In this document: piece by piece, positions 15,701 through 23,600 of the stretch
Layout: every line of letters begins with the position of its first letter
Position numbering within the stretch: position 1 is the stretch's first letter
Assembly (NCBI GenBank): GCA_002343505.1
Contig: DDQZ01000018.1
Coordinates: 1 to 28,655, forward strand
Direction of reading: 5' to 3'
DNA: 28,655 bases
Source: Verrucomicrobiaceae bacterium UBA2429
GTDB taxonomy: Bacteria > Verrucomicrobiota > Verrucomicrobiia > Verrucomicrobiales > Verrucomicrobiaceae
Translations under genes and position numbers: made by a program
The notes under the pieces: generated by a model
What the model saw: only the letters and a program-made list of their open reading frames with translations
What the model was told of the DNA's origin: nothing
Databases searched by the model: none

Positions 15701-16165
15701 CATTCGCCCGAAAACCACGCGCGCATTGAGGCATGCCTCGCCGTGCTGGCCTCGCGGGGGTATGTGGACATGAATCGCGTGGTGATGTTTGGCAACAGCC
15801 GGGGTGGCTTCACCACTGCGGGCAGCGCGTCGCTGCTTCACTCGCGCATCAAGGCCATCGGCATCTGCGCGGGCGGCGTGCTGGAGGACGGTGACGGCAG
15901 CGATGTCTCCTACCCAAGCGTGAGCGAAGCCAGCGGCATCACCGCGCCGGCGCTCATCTTCCACGGCAGCAACGACACCGTGGTGCCGCCCGCCAACTCG
16001 CTGCGCCTGCAAAACCTGCTCTCCGACCTCGGCGTGACAAACAGCCGCATTCTCCACGCCACCACCGGCACCGCCTCCCACAATCTGCACCAGGACGCCA
16101 CTGTCTGGCCGCAGGTGCTCGGCGCGTGGCAGGCATGGCTGGTGACGCATGGCGTGGTGCCATGA
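12734..16165 (+). CDS. Giant secreted protein with three alpha/beta-hydrolase domains and Ig-like spacers
   Basis: This 1143-residue protein has a signal peptide (LLAILCLFFCVLTAHA, cleavage near residue 19). Domain order is as follows: dienelactone-hydrolase-like (22-260; S143 in FGHSMGA, D205 in HGTQDTS, H235 in VPHGIMD); Ig/cadherin-like (268-382); putative Ig (He_PIG type, 385-475, GGTAPYSWALVSGSLPAGI); esterase-D-like (477-735; S604 in QGFSMGGFG, probable H712 in LPHSVGP); second He_PIG (745-830, GGTAPYTWSVLSGALPAGV); a verrucomicrobial fibronectin-like module (831-904, ending RRFYRVRD); and a second dienelactone-hydrolase-like domain (906-1143; S1022 in FGNSRGG, D1081 in HGSNDTV, H1116). 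All three hydrolase domains keep a plausible triad, though the last has an unusual elbow. The start is the first ATG before the signal peptide. It ends the operon. The substrate is unknown; an acylated polymer is the natural guess. Confidence 0.82.
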   Translation: MKTLLAILCLFFCVLTAHAQTLPGFSFNTGDNSFTYDDPDDAGAVVTGYIRKPTTAAATGQAILICHGKGGSAANFNSQHAANFVQWGYYCIVPQLSHAGAGGGTSSNEGYCPENSRIGRACLKILADVPTVDMTRVAMFGHSMGAYFTGGFCGENPSPHPALRAAILGAGGSQGTGGSSTNALPTQAEVAGITAPMLLFHGTQDTSYPRSQDLKASLDLHTVPNRLLLYQAVPHGIMDANQKRADVYSIGRAWFTTHGVLSFAGNTAPTISAPASVTVTAGVASSPVAVTIGDGQTAASALTVEAFSLDADVAGTTTPPVPAYSGRLNNSGLAWGGSGANRTLTITPAAGVTGTVEVALVVTDGTASTGQLSTVHYLQVTITSGAPPLTLAYNTGGTRINVNRNATPGSSLTATGGTAPYSWALVSGSLPAGITLNSNGTFSGTSTASGGHTFRARATDTLGATGEADFSLWVNATRQGTVTPITFNGPVTGAPVTFSLYLPPGYSGGSTSYPVIYHLHGIGGTHDGPQITTVPVSHEAAVGAGLIEPCIIVFPDGYGDSFWADAVNVVKPAETNIMQEIIPHLEANYRVRPGGNHRVMQGFSMGGFGAAKFATKFPASFACCAVYDGAMLTWTQMQQRHANQTATIFNNSMAAYNDHSAFHWVVQNAATLRASMPFRDAVGDLVSENQAWKAALDAQSIPSGYVETGLPHSVGPLFDAQGANMWEFIAEALAAGADDFTISFPGGGVELAASTGAALNVTLTASGGTAPYTWSVLSGALPAGVTLSSAGVLSGTPTAAGTFTFTVQVSDSGGGTDTQQLVLTVNAPPAITPQASRDVNGNIVLAWPTTIGAWYQVEVSDDLMNWLPLGAAVAATQAAMSWTDNGTLTGSPPAIEDRRFYRVRDFGVFTVNVSGNNFTYTNAQRSVTGILRKPAGDGPFPAVVINHGTGGSAGGYAGARATEMLPWGLVCIGADLTHQDTGAPEAETGHSPENHARIEACLAVLASRGYVDMNRVVMFGNSRGGFTTAGSASLLHSRIKAIGICAGGVLEDGDGSDVSYPSVSEASGITAPALIFHGSNDTVVPPANSLRLQNLLSDLGVTNSRILHATTGTASHNLHQDATVWPQVLGAWQAWLVTHGVVP

Positions 16166-16238
16166 ACGGCGTGGCGACGAAAGATGGATGTCCGTTTCCC
16201 TGGCAGGGGCGCAGGCAGACGCGGCCGCATGTGAACCA

Positions 16239-16254
16239 GCCCCGCCACTGGGGC
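16239..16254. terminator. Possible hairpin between convergent genes
   Basis: GCCCC, loop GCCACT, and GGGGC form a short GC hairpin in the 107-base gap between the convergent hydrolase and kinase genes. No T-run follows on either strand, so a terminator role is weakly supported. Confidence 0.2.
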
Positions 16255-16272
16255 GGAATGCGAATCACATCC

Positions 16273-17385
16273 TCATTGCGCGCTGTTTTCCATGCTCTCT
16301 ACCTTCGGCGGCTCAGTCGCGGCGTTCTGATAATGGTCCCGCCACACGATCCACGCCAGCGCGCCGAGGGCGATGAGGCAGGCGAGGGTCCAGCCCAGAT
16401 TGCTCATCATCTGCCGCCGGCGAAACACAGCGGCCATTTGCGCGGCGCGCTCGGCTGCTTCCGATGAGGGCTGCATGGCTGCGGGCGGACGGCGCGCCGG
16501 GGAGGGCGGGGCGGCGGCCTGGGTGGCGGCGCGGCCCGCGCTGAGCAGGGCCTGGCGCACTTCGGCGGCGGATTGATAGCGGCGCTCTGGATCGTGCATG
16601 AGGCACTTGGAGAGCACGCCGGCAAAACCCGGCGGCAGGCCTTTGCCCGCCTCGCTGCCCGCGGCCTTGGGCGTGAGGCCGGTGAGCAATTCATGAATGA
16701 CGACGCCGAGTGAATAAATGTCCGCCCGGTGGTCCACGAGCGCGCCCACGATCAGCCGCTCGGGCGAAACGTAGTCGGGCGTGCCATAGGCGGCCTCATC
16801 CGAGCCGGGCGCGGCATTGAGATCGCCCGCCAGGCCGAAGTCCACCACCTTCACCTGCCAGTCGGTGGTGATCAAAATGTTCGCCGGCTTGATGTCGCGG
16901 TGGATCACGCCGTGCTCGTGGGCGAACTGCAGCGCCTCGCACAGTTGCGCGATGACCGCGCGCGCTCGCTCCGGTGTCATTTCCCCCGCGCGAATGCGCC
17001 AGTGAAGATCTCCGCCCTCGACGAACTCCATCGCCAGAAACAAATGCCCCGCCTTGGTCTGGCCGAAATCAAAGACCGAGACGATATGCGGATGCGCCAG
17101 CCGCGCCATGGCGCGCGCCTCCTTCATGAAGCGCCGGGCCTCCTCCTCGTCCCGGGCGGCGGAAAGCGGCAGCACCTTCAGCGCCACCCAGCGGTCCAGC
17201 GAAACCTGGCGCGACAAATAAACAGCGCCCATGCCGCCCACACCGACCACCTGATGGGTTTCATATTGCGGAAGCAGCTCGGTCAACTCCTCCGGGGTGG
17301 GCAGTTCTCTTTGATCAGTGGCGTCGTCCTCGGGACATGGAGCGGCGTCGGAGTTTTCCATGGGTATTTGCGGCAGGGTGGTCAT
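16273..17385 (-). CDS. Membrane-anchored Ser/Thr protein kinase (Hanks type)
   Basis: This 370-residue protein has a complete eukaryotic-type kinase domain at about 41-290: glycine-rich loop GVGGMGAVY (48-56), ATP lysine K70 in VALKVL, catalytic loop HRDIKPANI with D164, DFG with D182, and an APE-equivalent SPERL. A low-complexity Ala/Pro linker follows. One membrane helix lies near 335-353 (GWTLACLIALGALAWIVW), with a short outer tail. The kinase domain faces the cytoplasm. Unlike many relatives in this phylum there is no WD40, PASTA or TPR sensor part. The first ATG (17385) is used; M9 is an alternative. It stands alone, converging on the hydrolase operon and diverging from xseB across about 130 bases, so no target is indicated. 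Confidence 0.9.
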   Translation of the reverse strand: MTTLPQIPMENSDAAPCPEDDATDQRELPTPEELTELLPQYETHQVVGVGGMGAVYLSRQVSLDRWVALKVLPLSAARDEEEARRFMKEARAMARLAHPHIVSVFDFGQTKAGHLFLAMEFVEGGDLHWRIRAGEMTPERARAVIAQLCEALQFAHEHGVIHRDIKPANILITTDWQVKVVDFGLAGDLNAAPGSDEAAYGTPDYVSPERLIVGALVDHRADIYSLGVVIHELLTGLTPKAAGSEAGKGLPPGFAGVLSKCLMHDPERRYQSAAEVRQALLSAGRAATQAAAPPSPARRPPAAMQPSSEAAERAAQMAAVFRRRQMMSNLGWTLACLIALGALAWIVWRDHYQNAATEPPKVESMENSAQ

Positions 17386-17456
17386 CCTATGCCTGGGAGC
17401 AGAGGGATTGCCAGTGTGAAATGAAATTCGTCATTGCCACCACCGGCTTTTAACGC

Positions 17457-17484
17457 TTGCGGCGGCGCATGGCGTCCTGATAAT
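17457..17484 (+). promoter_or_regulatory. Candidate sigma-70-like promoter for xseB-dxs
   Basis: TTGCGG at 17457-17462 and GATAAT at 17479-17484 are separated by 16 bases, and the -10 box matches the consensus at five of six positions. It lies 30 bases before the xseB ATG, leaving room for a short leader. The -35 match is modest. Confidence 0.4.
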
Positions 17485-17514
17485 GGCCGCCCGTTCTTCC
17501 CACCCATCCCGAAC

Positions 17515-17856
17515 ATGAGCGACATCCCCGGCAACCTCACCTTCGAACAGGCCATGCAGCGCCTGGATGAGATCGTGGAGCGCATGGAGATGGAAAAAAT
17601 GCCCCTCGATGAAATGGTGGACGCTTATGAGGAAGGCATGAAACTGCTGGCCTCCTGCCGCCAGCGCATTGAGACCGCGCGCCGCCGCGTCGAACTCATC
17701 CAGGCCGGCGAATCCGGTCAGGCCACGCTCACCGATTTCGACCCCGCCGCCGCAACCCCTCCCTCTGAAACGGCCAAAACTCCCGCCCCGGCCCGCCGCA
17801 AACCCGCCGCCAAGCCAGAGGCCGGCGCCGAAAGCGGTGACATCACCCTTTTCTGA
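17515..17856 (+). CDS. xseB: Exodeoxyribonuclease VII small subunit
   Basis: This 113-residue protein has the three-helix core of XseB in its first 65 residues: LTFEQAMQRLDEIVERME, then MPLDEMVDAYEEGMKLLASC and RQRIETARRRVELI. XseB coats the large subunit XseA to form the processive single-strand exonuclease VII used in repair. The C-terminal tail (about 70-113) is a low-complexity Ala/Pro/Lys extension that makes it longer than the usual 70-85 residues; it ends DITLF. The ATG at 17515 directly precedes the core helix, and an upstream TTG at 17434 has no homologous sequence. dxs follows after 9 bases; xseB near dxs is a familiar arrangement. xseA is not in the window. Confidence 0.93.
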   Translation: MSDIPGNLTFEQAMQRLDEIVERMEMEKMPLDEMVDAYEEGMKLLASCRQRIETARRRVELIQAGESGQATLTDFDPAAATPPSETAKTPAPARRKPAAKPEAGAESGDITLF

Positions 17857-17865
17857 CCCAACCTC

Positions 17866-19776
17866 GTGGACACCGACCCGCTCAAAATCACCTGCCCCGC
17901 CGATCTCAAAGCCCTGCCGCTGGAAAAGCTGCCCGCGCTCGCCGAAAAAATCCGCGCCACCCTCATCGAGACCCTCAGCCTGACAGGCGGCCACCTCGGG
18001 CCGAACCTCGGCGTCGTCGAGCTCACCCTGGCCCTGCACAGGGTCTTTGACACGCCGAAGGACAAGTTCGTCTTCGACGTCGCCCATCAAGGCTACGTCC
18101 ACAAGATGCTCACCGGCCGCTGGGACAAGATCCACACCATCCGCCAATACGGGGGCCTCAACGGCTTCCTCCTGCGCAGCGAGAGCGAGCACGACTGCTA
18201 CGGCGCGGGCCACGCCGGCACCGCCCTGGGCGCCGCGCTCGGCATGGCCACCGCGCGCGACTTGAAGGGCACGGACGACCATGTCGTCTGCGTGGCGGGT
18301 GACGCCGCCTTCACCTGCGGCCCCGTCTTCGAGGCGCTGAACAACGTCTCCGCCCACACCCAGCGCCTCATCATCGTCCTCAACGACAACGAGTGGTCCA
18401 TTGACAAAAACGTCGGCGCCATCGCCAAGTACTTCAACAGCATCGCCACGAACCCCGGCTTCGCCAGCCTGCATGACAAGGCGGCCAAATTCGTCGAGTT
18501 CGTCCTCGGCGGCGGCGCGCGCAAGCTGGCCGAGCGCGTGGAAAACACCGCCAAGGGCCTCCTCCTCCCGCAGAGCGAGGGCGCGCACAACCGCAGCACC
18601 CTTTTCGAGGAGTTCGGCATCCATTACTACGGCCCCATTGACGGGCACGACCTGCCGCTGCTCATCCAGACCTTCGAGTTCCTCAAGACGCAGAACGAGC
18701 CCGTCATCCTGCACATCCTCACTGAGAAAGGCCGCGGCTACAAACCCGCCCTCGAAGACCCGCTGAAGTTCCACGGCCTCGGCAAATACAACGTCGAGAC
18801 CGGTGAGACCGCCTCCACCGACAAGCCCACCTACTCCCAGATCTACGGGCGCAGCGTCACCGACTTCGCCAAGGCGGACCCGCGCATCGTGGCCATCACC
18901 GGCGCCATGCCCGGCGGCACCGGCCTCATGTGCTTCAAGCAGGAAATCCCCGAGCGCTACTTTGATGTCGGCATCGCCGAGGAGCACGCCGCCCTCTTTG
19001 CCTGCGGCATGGCCACCCAGGGCCTGCGCCCCTTCCTCACCATCTACTCCACCTTCATGCAGCGCGCCATTGACATGGTCATCCATGACATGGCCATCCA
19101 GGACCTGCCCGTGCGCCTGTGCATGGACCGCGGCGGTCTCAGCGGCGACGACGGCCCCACCCACCACGGCCTTTTCGACATCGCCTACCTGCGCGGCATC
19201 CCCGGCCTCGTCCACATGCAGCCGAAGGACGAGGACGAGTTCGTGGACATGCTCTGGACCATGGCGAATTACGACCAAGGTCCCATCGCCATCCGCTATC
19301 CGCGCGGCAACGGCCCCGGCGTCACCCCCAAGGCCAGCCCCAGCCTGCTCGAGATCGGCAAGGCCGAGCTCGTGGCCGAAGGCACGGATGTGGCCCTGCT
19401 CGGCCTCGGCGAAATGTTCCCCGTGGCCCAGGCCGCGAAGCAAATGCTGGAGGAAAAAGGCCTCTCCGTGGCCCTCGTGAACCCGCGCTGGATCAAGCCG
19501 CTGGACGGCGCATTGATCGAAAGCCTGGCCCGCCAAGTGAGGGTGGTCTGCACCCTCGAGGACCACGTGCTCATGAACGGCTTCGGTTGCGCCGTCATGG
19601 AGCACCTCTCCAGCGCAGGCATCACCACCCCCGTGGCGCGCGTCGGCTGGCCGGACGAGTTCATCGAGCACGGCAGCGTGCCCGTGCTGCGCAAAAAGCA
19701 CGGCCTCACCGCTGAAGCCTGCGTGGAAAAGGTGCTCGCCAAACTGGCGGCGCAACACAGCAAAGACGCAGGGTGA
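17866..19776 (+). CDS. dxs: 1-deoxy-D-xylulose-5-phosphate synthase
   Basis: This 636-residue protein has the usual length for DXS, which joins pyruvate and glyceraldehyde 3-phosphate with thiamine diphosphate to start the MEP isoprenoid pathway. Visible features are GGHLGPNLGVVE (H43), FDVAHQGYVHKM (H74), the thiamine motif GDAAFTCGPVFEALNN with D146, NDNEWSIDKNVG, the catalytic-glutamate motif GIAEEHAALFACGMA, and HHGLFDIAYLRGIP. The C-terminal transketolase domain reads VRVVCTLEDHVLMNGFG. It starts at GTG 17866; no ATG lies between the xseB stop and the first conserved strand. Two motifs differ from the E. coli type: GAGHAGTALGAALG where GAGHSSTSISAALG is common, and GDAAFTCG for GDGALTGG. 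The thiamine aspartate and catalytic Glu are kept, so I expect an active enzyme. Confidence 0.92.
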   Translation: MDTDPLKITCPADLKALPLEKLPALAEKIRATLIETLSLTGGHLGPNLGVVELTLALHRVFDTPKDKFVFDVAHQGYVHKMLTGRWDKIHTIRQYGGLNGFLLRSESEHDCYGAGHAGTALGAALGMATARDLKGTDDHVVCVAGDAAFTCGPVFEALNNVSAHTQRLIIVLNDNEWSIDKNVGAIAKYFNSIATNPGFASLHDKAAKFVEFVLGGGARKLAERVENTAKGLLLPQSEGAHNRSTLFEEFGIHYYGPIDGHDLPLLIQTFEFLKTQNEPVILHILTEKGRGYKPALEDPLKFHGLGKYNVETGETASTDKPTYSQIYGRSVTDFAKADPRIVAITGAMPGGTGLMCFKQEIPERYFDVGIAEEHAALFACGMATQGLRPFLTIYSTFMQRAIDMVIHDMAIQDLPVRLCMDRGGLSGDDGPTHHGLFDIAYLRGIPGLVHMQPKDEDEFVDMLWTMANYDQGPIAIRYPRGNGPGVTPKASPSLLEIGKAELVAEGTDVALLGLGEMFPVAQAAKQMLEEKGLSVALVNPRWIKPLDGALIESLARQVRVVCTLEDHVLMNGFGCAVMEHLSSAGITTPVARVGWPDEFIEHGSVPVLRKKHGLTAEACVEKVLAKLAAQHSKDAG

Positions 19777-19834
19777 AAAACAGGGCGGAGGCTGCGTGCC
19801 AACGGCTCGGACGCAAAAGTTCGCCCGATGTGAT

Positions 19835-19852
19835 GCAGACACTCTTGTCTGC
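19835..19852. repeat. Perfect hairpin GCAGAC/GTCTGC downstream of dxs
   Basis: GCAGAC, loop ACTCTT, and GTCTGC form a perfect 6-base-pair stem 58 bases past the dxs stop. The 217-base gap 19777-19993 holds no gene that I can support. The hairpin may be a dispersed repeat, or help end dxs or the opposing gene's transcript; there is no T-run. Confidence 0.4.
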
Positions 19853-19993
19853 TCCGGTTACCCTGGCAAGCCGGCCCTATCCGAACAGGCATGAGTTCTG
19901 TGTCACCCTCTTGCGCCCGCGTCTGGACAGGGATGGAAAAATGGGGCCATCCATCAATGGCGCCCGTGCGTTGCGAGCCAGCCGTTTTACCCC

Positions 19994-20512
19994 TCAGCTT
20001 TCAGGATACACCGCCAGGGCCATGACGCCCTCTCCAGGCAGCCAGCCGACGAGTTCCACGCGCTTGGGGGCATTGGCGCCGCCGAGGCCGTGGCGGACGG
20101 TTTCGATGAGTTTCCTCTGCGTCTCAGGATTCACGTCGGCTCCAAAGAAGCGGGCCAGATCAGCCATGACCGGCGCGCGCGCCTCCAAACCGACCCAGGT
20201 CATCGGCTGCCGGGACTGGCCGCCTGCGGCGATCTGCTCGCGCACAGCCTCGGGGCTGAGCCCGCCGGGCAGCAGGATGAGCCTGCGCAGACGCGCCACG
20301 GTGGGCGCGTTTACCTGGGGCTGCGCTGGCGCGGTCATGCCGGGTTGAGAGGCGGGCAGCGGCGGCTTGATGGATTTGGTGGGCTTCAAAAATCCCGCGG
20401 CAATGCCAGGCTCAGGAGCGGTCAATTCCGCGCCGCCCGTAGGCAGCGGCGCAAGATCTTGCGCGCCGGCGGCCAGCGCGGTCAGACAGCAGATGGAGAG
20501 AAGCCTGGGCAT
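19994..20512 (-). CDS. Small secreted protein of unknown function, possibly POTRA-like
   Basis: This 172-residue protein has a clear signal peptide (MPRLLSICCLTALAAGAQD, cleavage near residue 17), then a Pro/Ala-rich stretch to about residue 65, then a compact domain to the end. The last part (LARFFGADVNPETQRKLIET, then PKRVELVGWLPGEGVMALAV) has the spacing of a POTRA-type module: a helix with T/E-Q-x-L, a glycine, then two strands. That resemblance is weak and by eye only. No barrel or other partner domain follows, and no partner gene is adjacent. The start at 20512 is chosen because it opens the signal peptide; the open frame continues upstream to 20782 but with no plausible protein. It diverges from the large dehydrogenase gene across 159 bases that show no clear promoter. 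Confidence 0.6.
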   Translation of the reverse strand: MPRLLSICCLTALAAGAQDLAPLPTGGAELTAPEPGIAAGFLKPTKSIKPPLPASQPGMTAPAQPQVNAPTVARLRRLILLPGGLSPEAVREQIAAGGQSRQPMTWVGLEARAPVMADLARFFGADVNPETQRKLIETVRHGLGGANAPKRVELVGWLPGEGVMALAVYPES

Positions 20513-20671
20513 TTTTTTCGAAACAGAAGGGCGCGCTTGTATCAGGACGCGCCGGTTGGCACAATGAAAATTTAAGCTCAATCCGCCGGGCAGCGTACAG
20601 GAATCTTCACCGGCTGCGCTCCGCGCTTGCCTTTGGCCCTTCACATTGCCTTTTCCCGGCGGACCCGAATC

Positions 20672-23600
20672 ATGATTACCCGTTGCATCATTCCCTGCCT
20701 GTGGCTTGCCTGCGCGGGCCACGCCGCCGATACCCGCCTCGTCCGCGAGACCGGGCCGCTCTCTCCCGAGGAGGAGCGCCAAAAGCTCACCGTGCCCGAG
20801 GGCTTCACCGTGCAGCTCTTTGCCAGCGAGCCGATGATCAACAAGCCGATCAACATGGCCTTCGATGCTCGCGGCCGCCTCTGGGTGTCATCGACGGTCG
20901 AGTATCCCTACTCCGCTGACAAATCGCGCTGGTCGGACGAGAAAGGCACGCGCGTCAAAGACAGCCGGGATGCCATCAAAATCCTCGAAGACACCGACGG
21001 CGACGGCCGCGCCGACAAAGTCACCGACTTCGCCGACGGGCTGAACATTCCCACCGGCGTGCTGCCGTGGCACAAGCCGGAGCACAAGGCCGGCTGCATC
21101 GCCTGGAGCATCCCAAACATCTGGTACTTCGCCGACACGGATGGCGACGGCAAAGCCGACCTGCGCGAGGTGCTGTTCGGTCCGCTCGGCTATGAAAAGG
21201 ACACGCACGGCATGTGCAGCAGCTTCCGTTTAGGTCTCGACGGCTGGATCTACGCCACCCACGGCTTCAACAACACCTCCACCTTCCGCGTCCGCGGACA
21301 GGCGGGCACATCCGCAGATTTCACAGATTCCGCAGATGGGGTTTCTGCGAAATCTGTGTCATCTGCGGATCTGGAATTGCACAGCGGCAATGTGTTTCGC
21401 TTCCGCCCGGACGGCTCCGCCGTGGAGGCATGGACGCGCGGCCAGGTGAATCCCTTCGGCCTCGCGTGGGACCGTTACGGCAATCTCTACAGCGCCGACT
21501 GCCACAGCTCCCCCGTCTATCAACTCATCCGCGGCGCGCATTACCCCAGCTTTGGCAAACCGCACGACGGGCTCGGCTTCGCGCCCGTCATGTGCCAGCA
21601 CACGCATGGCAGCACCGGCATCTGCGGCATCGTTTATCTCGATGGCGGCGTCTGGGGGCCGGAGTGGGACGATCACGTCTTCCTCGGCAACGTCGTCACC
21701 TCGCGCGTGAACCTCGACAAAGTCACCTTCACCGGCAGCACGCCGAAGGCGAATGAGCGGCCCGACTTCGTCACCAGCGCCGACCCCTGGTTCCGCCCCG
21801 TGGACCTCCAGCTCGGCCCCGACAACGCCCTCTACATCGCCGACTTCTACAACCGCATCATCGGCCACTACGAAGTCCCCCTCGACCACCCCGGCCGCGA
21901 CCGCGAACGCGGGCGCATCTGGCGGGTGGTGAGGAAGGACATCAAGGCAGTGGCGACGGATTTCACCCGCATGTCGCCGCGCGAGATCGCCGAAGAAATG
22001 GGCAGCCCGAATCTGATCCGGCGCCATCTCGCGCTCCAGGAGGTGCGGCGACGTGGTGACAAAAGCTGGCTAACAGACTTCGGCCGGGTCTTCGCCGATG
22101 ACAGTCCGTTCCCACCCTTCACTCCGGCGGGCGATGCCTGGCCCGAAGGCTATGCGGACAGCGAACCCCACGATTTCAAACCCCTGCCCCTCGAATGGCG
22201 GAAAACTGACCTGCGCTTCGCTTACACGCTGTGGGCCTTGTCGTACCTGGGCGAACGCTTTGCCGTGGCGAGCGTGCTGCGCCACCTGCATACGGGCGGC
22301 TGGTGGGTGGAGGATCGAGACGACGAGCTCGGCGGCCTGCTCATGGCACATGCCACGCAGATTGTCGGTGCCCAGGAAAAGCTGCATCCCTGGGAACGCT
22401 GGGCACTGGGGCTCATCTTCGACTTTCGTGGCAGCGCCGCCGGTCGTGCGGCGGTGCAAGTACTGCAGAACCGGCCGGATTTCTTTCTCCAGGTGCCGGA
22501 TCGCGAACCCGATCAGATTGACGAGTGGCGGTTCTGGACGTTCGTATGCCTGATCGAACTATGCGACCGCATGATCGAGCGGCCGGCCGATGATCTGCAT
22601 CTCCAGGGCGACACCCATTATGTCCACGCCCTGAAAGTCCTGCTGCGCGACTGGCTCGCCCAGCCCTGGTTCCGCCATGACAACCCGCTGATGACCGAAC
22701 TGAAACCGACCACGGACAAGCCCTGGTTTTTGTCCGTCCTGCAGTCGGTCCCCACGGCGGAAGCCGCCGCCTTCCTGCTCGATTCCCTGATGCTGGAGTC
22801 GCCTCCGGAACGCTGGAAACATGTCGCCCGCCATCACCGGCCCGAGACACTTTCCGCCGCCGTCGCCTTCGCGCGACTGCCGGGGGGCCAGCCTCTGGAA
22901 CGGCTGCAAGCTCTCGCTGACGGCCTCTCCGAGCGCGGCATGGCCGCCCCGGCGGAGCTGCTGGCCTGGGCGCGCGAGCTGGCGGAGGAGCACCTCGCGA
23001 ATGCTGAAGCGCACACCGAGGCTTCCTGGCTGCCGGTGCCGCAGACTGAGCCCGCGCCCGTCTGGTCGCTGCGCACGCGGCCCTGCGCGGATGGCGTGGA
23101 GGCGCGGGTCTTGCAGAGCATGGGCCTGGGCGGCGGGGCGGAGGAAAGCCGCACGGGCGCGCTGAAGTCCCGCGCCTTTGCCGCGCCGGAAAAGCTCGCG
23201 CTGTGGATCAACGGCCACCGAGGCCCGCCCACCGCCGGGGCGCATGAAAAGAACCTGGTGCGCGTGGTCGAGAGCGCCACCGGCACGACACTCGCGCACG
23301 CCTTTCCTCCACGCAACGACACCGCCCAGCGCACGGAGCTGGACCTCTCCTCGCATGTGGGAAAAACCGTGCATCTGGAGCTCGTGGATGGCGACGCGGG
23401 CAAAGCCTACGCCTGGCTGGGCATCACGCGCATTGAGCCGCCCGTGGTCCGCGTGGAGAACTTTGAAGCCGAGAGCCAGCGGCGGGAAACGCTGCAAAAG
23501 CTGGCCATCCTCCTTCAGCACAGCGCGCCCGCGGCCTTGCGCGAAAAGCTCGCCGCCCACCTGCCGCCGCGCCCCGCGCCGCCTCCCCTGCCCGTCTCAC

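Noticed and set aside
17434..17514. Upstream TTG start for xseB adding 27 residues
   Set aside because: The extra residues cover the candidate promoter and have no match to the XseB core, which begins right after the ATG at 17515.
17431..19842. An 803-codon open frame on the minus strand across dxs
   Set aside because: It is the exact antisense of the well-supported xseB and dxs genes; its protein is Gly/Ala/Val/Asp-rich with no motif, an effect of high GC at third codon positions.
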